Assembly (NCBI RefSeq): GCF_032854445.1
Contig: NC_088301.1
Coordinates: 56,680,512-56,744,511, forward strand
Length of the DNA stretch: 64,000 bases
Direction: 5' to 3'
DNA from: Liolophura sinensis
Taxonomy: Eukaryota; Mollusca; Polyplacophora; Chitonida; Chitonidae
Part shown: piece after piece, positions 49,386 to 60,300 of the stretch
How the letters are laid out: every line of letters begins with the position of its first letter
How positions within the stretch are numbered: position 1 is the stretch's first letter
Position numbers and translations under genes: made by a program
The notes under the pieces: generated by a model
The model's input: only the letters and a program-made list of their open reading frames with translations
Told to the model about the DNA's origin: nothing
Databases searched by the model: none

Positions 49386-50031
49386 AATCTATAGCCCAAA
49401 GCTAAGCTGAAGGTTCTTATTGTAACGCCCAGCTTCGGTCATACAAACTTACATGCGGACAATTTCACTGAAAAAAACAGCTCGAACCCTACCTTGTTTT
49501 TGCTATCCACCCATTCCCAAAAACACCCAAAATGTAATATGTCAAAGCCAGCCTTGGTAAACCATCTTTCAACAGTAATCCAGCCATTTAAACTTTCGAA
49601 TCGGACAACTCAAATCAACAATTTCTTTTTCAACTTCGTGAAAGGCGATGGCTCACAAAAATTTTATTCCACCCAACAATTCTGTTTACAGGGCATGCCA
49701 TTCTTAAACAGAATGTTGGGTAAGATAAACTTTTCACAGCCCACCACCTTTCCTGAAGTTAAAAAAAAATTCCAAACATGGCAGACGTTGCTTTGAGTTG
49801 TCCGGTTTGAAAGTTGAAACGGCTGGATTAGGCCTACTGCTGAAAGATGGTTTACCAATGTTGGCTTTGACATATTACATTTCGGGCGTTTTGGGGTATC
49901 GGTGGATAGCAAACCTAAGGTAGGGTTCAAGCCAGTTTTTTTTTGTGTGAAATTGGCCGCGTGGAAATTTATATGACCGAAGCTGGGCATTATTGCAGGA
50001 ATCCAGCTTAGCCTTGGCTATAAATCTACCA
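49386..50031. mobile_element. Foldback (long inverted repeat) element
   Basis: Two arms of about 315 bases are reverse complements. The left arm begins TATAGCCCAAAGCTAAGCTG and the right arm ends CAGCTTAGCCTTGGCTATA. The centre is ACCCAACAATTCTGTTT, a short spacer, then AAACAGAATGTTGGGT. No coding capacity is seen, so it is probably a non-autonomous DNA element. Confidence 0.93.
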
Positions 50032-50398
50032 CTTTACACCATAAGCATCCGAAACTGAAAGTTAGCCAAGACACGAGAGAGAGAATTTTACAGTTGCTGT
50101 ATATGCCATAGGCAGAGCGTATCACATCAACTCAATGAAGAATCTGCTTTGCACAATGATAATCTGAGAAGCAGGTCAACGGCAAAGAATGAACAGCAAC
50201 CTCGCTGTACAACACACGGAAACTGAACGCCGTGCTTGTACTAGAAGTACAACAACAACATTTATTGCTGACAACCACGTACCTCCTGCAAACTACATGT
50301 AAATCACTGAGTGTTAGCAGGGTGTCACTGTGACAACAGTGTGTGTGATAACCCCTCGAAGACACTCGTTATCAGCCAGTTCACCACGGATTTTGTTT

Positions 50399-50605
50399 TC
50401 AGTTAACCCATGACAAACAAACTGTCAAGCTTTCGTCCTCTTCCCGCCATCGTTCACACCAATCGAACTCTTGCCACATACGTGTAGGGTAAGGAATGTA
50501 CAACAGTTCATACGGTGACCGTTGCCAGAGTTGGTGCATGCCAGGACTGTCCACCGCTAACATCAACGAAAACACTATCATTAGTAGCTCTGTGCATAGC
50601 TCCAT
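50399..50605 (-). CDS. Small open frame with hydrophobic start, uncertain
   Basis: The ATG at 50605 opens 68 codons beginning MELCTELLMIVFSLMLA, which resembles a signal peptide. An aromatic and acidic stretch (MWQEFDWCERWREEDE) follows. There is no clear donor and no recognised domain. It could be a small secreted protein, a first exon or chance. Confidence 0.25.
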   Translation of the reverse strand: MELCTELLMIVFSLMLAVDSPGMHQLWQRSPYELLYIPYPTRMWQEFDWCERWREEDESLTVCLSWVN

Positions 50606-51315
50606 GCCTTTGCATACACGAGTGTAACATTACCGCCATAATTTTCTTTCTTTCCTTTAACATTTAAACCATTCACTAAAATAAAAGGATTTTTGGGCGT
50701 CTTATACAAGTTAATTTGCTGACGCTGCACTTGCCATACACATTTATATATTCTTTTCTGCTTAATATTGGACTGACACTACTGCAATGATCTTCAGCCC
50801 CATTTTTAATAAGTGTAATTAAGTTGTTTTCACAGTACATTTATATTTGACGGCCCTGAGTGACCTTCTAATCTCACCACTATACCTTCTGCCAGTTTTG
50901 TTGCCTAATACAATGAAACACCGTTTATTCTAATAACCATATATATTGACAATGTCTGGAGATTACCTGCTACTGTGAGTCCCCCCTCCTACCAATTACG
51001 CGACTGTTTAGTTTTTCCGGATTATCTATGATTTTTTCATTATATATAGGCAAGTAAAATAAACGTATCGGTAATTCATAGAACACGGTAAGGGTATTTA
51101 ATGGCAAAGAACACCCTGGCATAAAGAACATGTCAGATGGATGACCATTAAAGTGAACATGAAATCTGTCACTATATATACATAAAAAAGAATTATATAG
51201 GACACAGTTATCCCAGAAAAATATGTAAAAAATTCTTTAAAGTTTTGAAAGCCGAGAAGATGAAGTTCAGCACTGGGTATGTGGCAGTGACGGGCAATTC
51301 ACTACGATTAGCCAT

Positions 51316-51462
51316 GTTTATTTATTTATTTACTTATTTATTTATTTGATTGGTGTTTTACGCCGTACTCAAGAATATTTCACTTATACGACGGCGGCCA
51401 GCATTATGGTGGGTGGAAACCGGGCACAGCCCGGGGGAAACCCACGACCATCCGCAGGTTGT
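51316..51462 (-). mobile_element. Family-A SINE, head-truncated
   Basis: A long TTTATTTATTTA tail and a well-conserved body (GTTTTACGCCGTACTCAAGA, GACGGCGGCCAGCATTATGG) stop at CCATCCGCAGGTTG. The tRNA-like head is missing. It has the CGGGCACAGCCCGG stretch absent from the 43.2-kb copy. Confidence 0.9.
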
Positions 51463-52785
51463 ATCAATCAGAAGATCCTGCTATGTTCGGCAAACTGCCT
51501 GAAGTCGGTTCAGCCAGCGAGGCCAAATGCTCACACCCATGAAGGACGGGAACGAATAGGACCGCTTAAACACGACGTTTGTGTTTCAAGAACATCACCC
51601 TGACCCAGCGCCTAACACGGAACAGAGCCGATACTCTTCGGTTGGATATCGGGCGTTTTTGTTTGTATCCTCTCATTGTCACATCGTTTAATACCGATGG
51701 TAAGGGAGAGCACCTGGTTTTGTGACGTCACTCTAGATATAACATGTCAAAATGGCGTCACTAAATGAGTGGCTAGGTGCTGACGATTTTTTGCTATTTA
51801 TTTTATTGATAAGAGGCGCAGAATTTTAAAAATATTTTGGTAATATTTCTGGAATACTACTTTATTAATAAGTTCAGTTTTAGTGGCTGACTCTATGTTC
51901 ACTTTAAATATTGCCCGGGCAAATAGTATGATTTATTTTTTTAGTACATAGTTCGGCCTAGTAAAATACAATTTAAATTTTGGATTCTGCTGTGGCCTTT
52001 TCTGACCATATTGGGACCAGTGATTCCTCTTCTGCTATATTTCATAATTAGAAACGCATCTTCATTTAGAGCTATATGAATGCATTCAACACATGGACAT
52101 TGAAAAGAAATATTTCCAGCCAAAAATATTGCTGTGACGTCACTGATACACTCTGGATCCCAACAGACCACCATAGAATCCTATGTTTTAAATGCATTGT
52201 AGTCGGTTAGAAAAATTCTAAAAAAATGAATCAAATTATTTTGGAATCCGCCTTACGTTTATTGACCTGGAACCTCCATTTTGGTTGAGGGCTGGTATAC
52301 AAGCGTTTTGTTTCGACGCACAGATTTAGGCGCTTTCTGAATCTCTTCCTCTTTTCCGCAGCTGTTAACGCCCTTGTAGATATGTATATCGTACTTGCAA
52401 TGTAATTAACATGCATACGGTGCACACTATTTACATACTACCGTTTAAGCAAAAACATAAACAGTCAATAACGTTACCACTACCGGTAGGCCTACTGCTT
52501 GTTTGGCAACTCAGGCTATATAGTTGGCGTTAACGTAGATGATGTTCTGGTGTAGCAGTAATGATTGTGATGTGATTGATTGTGTGTAATTAGCAGCTGC
52601 TATTCTGATGACTGATTCCTTACCTGGTGACTGTATGTGCTTTATGCCGAACACTATTTGCTAGGCCTATTCCATTATGGAGACAAGCAGACTGTTGCAA
52701 GGGTGATAATGTTGACATGCTACAAATATACTATACATTTCACGATGGCATTATTTTGAATGGATAGGTTTTAATAAGCATACAG

Positions 52786-52959
52786 GGTGAACCTTACACG
52801 TATGTGCTCAGTGCAGAGGATGCCACTGGTCCCCTACATATAAAGTGCCGTGAACTGAGAAACAAGTTCCGTGACACTTCTTTCCAGGCAATGGAAATCA
52901 AAGAGCAAGGTATAGTTGATAAAATCCTCGAGGACATCATTAAAAATTATCGGTCATAA
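52786..52959 (+). CDS. Possible terminal exon, unrecognised
   Basis: An acceptor-like TTTTAATAAGCATACAG precedes 57 open codons (GEPYTYVLSAEDATGPLHIK, then a charged helical end KEQGIVDKILEDIIKN) and a TAA. Composition is protein-like. No upstream plus-strand exon was found and the family is not recognised. It could be the last exon of a gene starting at about 50.6-52.7 kb, or an orphan. Confidence 0.35.
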   Translation, partial: GEPYTYVLSAEDATGPLHIKCRELRNKFRDTSFQAMEIKEQGIVDKILEDIIKNYRS

Positions 52960-53682
52960 TGTGTCAAGGTTGTTTTGCAGATAACACTGCAATGCGCTTA
53001 ACACAACCTCCAATGTGATAATCAGTATACCCTATGTGGATGATACAAATGCTTTATCTTATTATGAGGCCTTTTAAAAGTTCCACATTCTTCGCGGGAC
53101 ATGGGTTGTAGTAGTAGATAGTTAAGGAAAATGCGACAAATCTTAACATAATAAAAATTTCTTTCAGAAATTGTTTGGACGAATGATTGTAAATATTCTA
53201 TTAATTTAACAATGTTTTGTTTCAAGGGATGAAGTAACTGGATTACGATGCATTTTGCACAGACAGAAGATACTCCATGCATGTTACATGTGTCCCAGTA
53301 CTGGCCATTCTCGCCCTCACTATGTTATCGATGCACTTCCACCTCAGCACACTAATAAGATTTTAAACTCGGTCAGTTTGAGTCTCAAATCGGGCCAATT
53401 CGACTTCCAATTAACTCTAACTCATCCATTACAACAGCCTTGCTGTGGAGATCTGTATTGCTGTATTGCATTGTCCCAGCAACTGTTTATATTATCGATC
53501 GATCGATATACAACGAAGTTGTGCTGAACTGCATATGTGATTAATTAATATTCACTCTAATCACTGTGGAAATATTTACACTTATGAAATTTTCATCCTG
53601 TTGAAGTGGAGTTGATTTCTGATCAAGCGTGCAGTGCTATGATGTTCAAGCAAATAATGCCAAGTAATCGTACATTAAAAAA

Positions 53683-53912
53683 TAATGTGTTAGTTTAACA
53701 GAAAGTCTGTTGTCTGAGCGATGCCAGAATGTATTCTGTCATTGCAGCAGATTATTCCGTTAAATATAACATACACTGTTATTTCAACATAAAGATTCTG
53801 TTAGACTAACAGGAGGTTATGTTGAATATGACAGGGTATTATGTTATAATAACACATTCTAGCATCACTCAGACAGCATACTTTCTGTGAAAATTAACAT
53901 ATTAATTTGTCG
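53683..53912. mobile_element. Small inverted-repeat element (MITE-like), copy 1
   Basis: The ends are inverted: AACAGAAAGTCTGTTGTCTG...GCCAGAATG on the left and CATTCTAGCATCACTCAGAC...TTTCTGTG on the right. The interior carries internal palindromes (CTGTTAGACTAACAG). It is about 230 bases with no coding capacity and lies just beyond the 3' end of the hydrolase gene. Confidence 0.85.
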
Positions 53913-54146
53913 AGTGTAAATTAACCAAAGTCATGCATAGGTACACTCCGGAAAAGATGTTTCCGGACCCGTGTTTCCGGACCCATGTTTCAAAGATCAG
54001 TTACCGTATATGATATGCTGATAGGCACTACTTATCAATTCAGACACCTTACTGTAAGTTCTCACACTGTTAACGCTTATTTTTATGTTTGTATTTGATA
54101 TATAAAATATGTGCTCAAAGAGGTTTCGCTTTGCACCATTTTCATA

Positions 54147-54152
54147 TTTATT
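54147..54152 (-). terminator. Polyadenylation signal of the GH3 gene
   Basis: A minus-strand AATAAA 58 bases after the stop codon, giving a compact 3' UTR. Confidence 0.65.
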
Positions 54153-54209
54153 TACAAACAAAAAAGAACGAAAGATAAACAAGAAGGATTCAGACTAACA
54201 AGACAGAAG

Positions 54210-54325
54210 CTAGTATTTCCCCAGGATTTTTGAGCCGTGAATGTTGAAAGAGCCAGCCAGTACATTGGATCCCACAGACTTTTTCTGGTTAGGTTGTTGA
54301 CCTCCTACGTACAGTTTGATGGTAC
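54210..54325 (-). CDS. GH3 last exon
   Basis: The exon begins TIKLYVGGQQPNQKKSVGS and ends GSKILGKY with a TAG at 54212-54210, closing the fibronectin III-like domain. Confidence 0.92.
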
Positions 54326-57300
54326 CTGTTAACATTTTTAGACAAAAGGAACCATAATACAATCCTAATTGGGGTTAGTCTTTCTAAGTGGTTTAGTATT
54401 CGTTTTAACCGTGCAAAAATTGGACATGAAAATTGTATCAGTTCGGGCATTTCGGGCATTTCGGGCAAACAATCCCAAGATCTGTTTGTAAACAAACGTG
54501 CTTGAAATGAACTGTGAAGAACGGTGGATAACAACATGTAACAACATATACGAGTTGAAATATACAGAAAAAATATATAGCCCTACATACTGTAGACGCT
54601 GGAATAAAAAGCTGAGAAGTTGTATATGGTATACTCGGTTTGGGCTATTCTTGAATCAGTTATAATAACAAAAGATACTTAATTTGTACTTTGGGCGCCC
54701 TCTCTAGGACACTGGTTATTCTTTTCCAGTATTTTATGTAGTATGCATGTATGTAAACGATAAGTTCTTGTGCACTTTATAAATACTGATATATTCAAAT
54801 GTTTCATAGTACTAGGAACTTATTTGACAGACGTATGTGAGTTTACCTGCTGTGATTTCCCAGCCTTGGTGGTCGTCCCATACCGCCATGCTTTTGGAAC
54901 CAACCGTAAATTTGTATGCGGCGGAGGAGCCTTTCTTGATATGTATGCGGTCAAAGGCAGCCAGGGCACGTTGGGGCGTGGGGTGATGGTGGTCGGTCCA
55001 AGATATATATACCTGTACAACCTGAGACAGGTATGAATAAAAGTGATAATTAGCTCACTGACTACAAGATGGTTTATTTAAGAAGTTCCTGAAAACAGAA
55101 CCAAGAAGGACACTACGATCTGTATAGGTACAATTCCCTCACTAAGCATATGTTTCATGTGAGAATGATTGATTAAACGAGATATTTAGGGTATTAATTT
55201 ATATTCCATTTAATAAATTCCATTCGAAGAAGACGACCTCCTTTACTGCGTGCAGTTGTATCTAAAGCATCACTCAGACCAACCGAAACGTTTAACTGTT
55301 GCTGTGTTGGTTTCATGCAGTTAAATAATGACTTTTCATTGCATATTTGTGGAAAGAGAATTCGCCTTCATAATTTACTGCAGTTTAGGTTCTCTCGTTG
55401 ATGTACTTACAATACAATCACTGTGCTAACTAAGCATGATCAGTTGGTTGTGGTATGCTACATGTACATTTTATTTTTCATGATGGTAAACATTGAAAGT
55501 TTAAATTGAAAAAGGCTTATCACTTGATGGTTTGTGATGTTTGAGTTATCTGAAACGACTTTCTGGGACGTCAAACATGAATGTCGTATGCAGCATACCT
55601 CATCGGCGTCGTAGTGGCCCGTGTTATGAATGACAACGGACCCGGACATGTCATGGCCTGCCTGAACAGAGTTGTCATGGTGCAAGCTGTCGTAATGGAA
55701 AGTTGTGTAAGACAGACCATAGCCAAATGGAAACATCGGATCACCTTTGAAGTACATGTAAGAACGACCGGACATGGTGTAGTCGCTTATAGAGGGGATC
55801 TGAAAGTATATTGCATGCAACTGCAAGTTGAAACTGGAAAGGTATCCAGACTATCCTTCTTCAAAAAGAAGGGAAAAGAAAAAAAAGATCACTGAGCACT
55901 AGATACGCTTAGATTCTGACACCAGACCAAAATGTCATTTTGTATATTTGTGCTCGTAGTAGCCATCCAAGTTCTTCGGTACTGAAAACATTCAGCAGTT
56001 AAACCTATATATAACGAAACTTCCTTTCATTACTCTACTGGAACAGGCGGTAGAAGACATAAAATTTCCATCTGAAAGCTGCAGTCAATGTATACGACTA
56101 CATGAGTTTCTCTGAATACAACTGTAAGGCATCTGTAAATAAGGATCGACCAATCAAATACGGCTAATCTTACATCCTGATATATTACATGAACCCGATA
56201 GATGAACATTTCAGTGTGTAATACGAAGTGTCCAATTGAAACAATATAACACCATGCACAGTACAACCAAATGTTGTGCAATAAATTCGGCTTAGGTTTA
56301 AGTTCCATTGCCACAGCGTAACGAATTGTATATCTATCACAAAAAATGTTTCCAGTCAAATGTATTTTACCTCTTTGACACCCTACCTGATGGATACTCT
56401 CGGGCCAGGTAAATGGTAGTCGGCCGGCAGGTACTGAGTTATGGCCAGAGTTGGTCAGTACGTTATATATGGCGTCACCAGCAGCCATAGCGGGAAAGAA
56501 ACACTCCATGATGGCGTTGATATGGGACTGGCCCATCGTCCATTGCAGGTTAACAGGACTTCCGGTCAGGAGCAACAAGATGACTGGTTTATTGGCATGA
56601 TCTGCAATCAAACCCGGTTTGATAAATTTAAGAACTTTCACACTCAAAAAATTAATGTGTTAATTTTAACAGAAAGTCTGTTGTGTGAGTGATGCAAGAA
56701 TGGATTCTGTTATTTTAACACAATACTCCGTCACATTCAACATAATATCCTGTTAGTCTAACAGAATATTTATATTAAATTAATAGAATATGTTTGTTAT
56801 ATTTAAGAGAATAGTCTGCTGCAATAGCATAATACATTCTAAAATCACTCGTACAACAGACTTTCTTTTTCTGAGAGTAACGTCACGCCATAATGCAGTT
56901 CCACGCAAAATTGGATTTTTTTCTGTGGCACTGTGCGAAATTCTAATGGAGTGGATTTTGCACATTAGGGCAATATGGTAATATTTTATTACCTGATAGT
57001 TTAATCAAAACTCCTTGGTTGTAAATGTAAGCTTTCGTTAATTTACATGCATTAGTGATGTGGGTATATAGTTATGCGGCTGAAAAAGTTAAGTTAGCCT
57101 TGTGCCCGAATTCTTTATAGAAATGATTTTGCTTATAGTGATAGTATTCTTAAAGAAAAATATTTTGAAACAATTCCTCACTATTATGGACAACATCTTG
57201 CAGGAGATCCTCTTGGTGTCCGGGTAGGTCTAAGTCATGTCTGTCATGTCCTTCGCTTTCTATAGCTTGACCTACAGGCGAAATGTATACATCACAGCAC

Positions 57301-60300
57301 AAAATCTCAAAATAATGCCATTGCATAGGTCAGGTAGACATAAAATCTACTTAAATTATCTTCGGATTTAGTTTGTATTTATAGAACATGCTATAAAACA
57401 GAGAATGCTGGCTAGTGCCTCGCCGGTTGTATTTGCCCATTACCTGTTCCCAGAACGACGAAAATGGCGTCCACGTCAGCAATAGTGCTCTTCACGTGGC
57501 TGCTTTCATACTGGTTACAGTGGACGTCTTTACATCCGCTGTGAAATTTCACGTGGTTGGCCATCCGTTTTAGGCCGTGCAACACAGTCCTGATGAAATG
57601 GCGATCGGTATCAGGCTTGTAATCTCCGAATATCTGTTCGTCTTCGTCGGCCATTGGACCAACTACCTGTCATTGAAAAACGATGTTCGCAACAAGTCAG
57701 AAATGTATTTTTCCACGCCACTCATTCTAGCTACTAACGTCACCATGTCAACAAAAAGAATTTGTGTGTAGCGATTTCCAGATGCTTAATTTACACACAG
57801 GGCAAAGGCACATGGATGCAATAGCAAAGTTAGCGAGTCCCCGTCACGAGATTTATATACGCAAACCCAGTCTTGGTCAGTAATGTTTGCAATCTCCTGT
57901 TGTTTGTGGACATTAAGCAGTAGAGATTGCGTATATGAGAGGACCAATCATATGGTGTTGCAAAAAATGCGTTGTAATGTTGCAGTCAGAAATAACTTCC
58001 CAGTGTATACGTGTGAAACAGAATTCATCTCTATAATTTTACTATAAACACTTTTTTGTCAACTGTAATTTTCATTTTTATCTATATAACACCTAAACGC
58101 GTCACCCTGACGCCTCTCTGCATAGAGTAATCATGCCGCACGCGGTGCCTCTTGTATACAGACTATATACGGTAAGGCGATTAAAAATGCATTGAATAGT
58201 ATTACATGTATTTAATGTTACAGAGGTGTTAATATTTCAGGCCCAAAACATACACGTCATTATTTGCTAAAAGCGAGAACATATAAAGGCCCTATCAGAC
58301 GGCCAATGAATTTTACAACACATAACCCAGGCAGTGAATGGCATCACTTTACTTAATGACTCCAGATTAATCTGCTAGAAAACGTGGTTGGCTGTCCTTA
58401 CCCCAATAGTTCCGTACTTATGTTTGATGGGCAAGACGCCGTCATTCTTAAGCAGGACGAATGTTTTAGAGGCTACCTCGACCGCCAGCTGGAAATGGTC
58501 GTGTGTTAGCACCTCTCGGTGGATGTCCAGTGTCGAGTAAGGGCTCATCTGCGGGGGATCGAACTCTCCCAGGCGCATCCGAGTGTAGAAGAGGGGCTTC
58601 ACCATATCCCGTACGAAACTTTCCTTCAACTTGCCATCGTGTATAGCCTTGGCTGTGGTGAAATAGCAAATACCCATGCATGGAAATGTGAATAATGTTA
58701 TGCCAAAGGTGGACATAGAGTTATAATACATATAAATGGAGTAAATAAAGTAAATTTGATTGTTGTTTAACGCCATACTCAAGAATTTGTCACTTTTTCT
58801 ATGCGGTGAGTATTATGGGCAGAGAAAACCGGAGTGCAAGGAGTAAACCATCGAACCATGGCGAGATACGAAGCACTTTCCCACAAGTGATGTACGGAAA
58901 TGCCCATCATATTGGTGAAAGACAAGTGGTCTTCTGTGAACTTTTAGACTATAAGAAATTCCCTGACCAAAGCCAATCTTGAGCCTGCACCTCGTATGTC
59001 TTAGCGATTGAAAGATACGTAAATCATAGAACGTTAAGATGTTCTACGATATTCTCTTTTTAAGGCAACCATAAAGACTGTGGTAGAAGTGTAAACGTAT
59101 TTGTGCTGTAGATTCTTGAACGAACGTGTACATGCCAACATAAATTCTGGATAGTGGTACAAATATGCATATGGAAGCATATTCGCACTGATATGGGCTT
59201 AAGAAGTTTTGAGAATTAGTCCTATGCTCACGGATATTAAGGTAAGTTCTGTGTTGTATGTTCCCCTGGCACTCTAGGTTACAGCCAGCTGTGAGGGAAC
59301 CCACGCACGCCTCCATCGCGTCGTGGTAGTACTTGTGCTGGTCTATCATGTGATGGATCGCCCCGGCGTCGGCAATAACATAACCTTTAAACTTCCATTC
59401 CTTCCTCAGAACTTGGTTGAGAAGCTTATCATTGGCACAAGCAGGTACGCCGTTAAGCCTGGGGAATGACCAGTAATGATGTAATTATATTTATGGCGGA
59501 TGTGTTGGATACATGTATATGGTAAAAATCTCTCAATTTATAATGTTTACTATATTGTGAAGAACTCATGGAATTTTTGCAATATTTAGTTCGGGTGCAT
59601 TTATCCTTATGTCCCCAACAGTGAATGTTCAGAATATTCACCTGTTATAACTGCAAAGGATACCTGTAGAGCCGGCCTCAATACCTCTTCTAAATGGAGG
59701 CAGGAAATAAGTTCTGAAATCCCTTTCCGACACCTTTGGGGGGGAAAAACAGACAAATTTACTTAGGAAGCTCTATACGAAATGGCTCTCATTAAATGGC
59801 TCTGAATTCTGTTGTTATAGATCTTGACGTGCACAGAGATATCTAATTGCATAGTTCAATTCTGTCAGTAGAAAAAAATAAAGTTCATTAAAAAAAACAT
59901 ATATTGTGGCCTTCATGTACGTTGATCAAAAGTTCATTAGGCTGAACGTATAGAGAAGGTTGTTGTATACCATGCAGTTGTCAGCCAAAATGGATGTTCC
60001 AGATCAACAATCGCATTGCCTACCTTTGTGTCAAAGTTCATCCGTCCGCTTTCTGGACCACCAGAAACATCGAAATGTTTCGGGGTAGCACTTGCTCGCA
60101 GGTATCTTGGATGGTTCCCATGTAGACCCTTAATGTATTTGTACCCATACTCTCCGACATGGAAAGGGTCTTCGCTGTATGCTTCCTACAAAATGTGCAA
60201 AGCATTATTCCAGACTTAAAGTGTGATACTTTTGGTTTTCATTGGCATTTGCAGGCTCTCTATCCACAAACAGATTTATGAATATTCATCGTTTACAGGG

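Noticed and set aside
51346-51603. Plus-strand frame covering the family-A SINE
   Set aside because: It is a translation of SINE sequence (as at 43.14-43.37 kb), not a gene.
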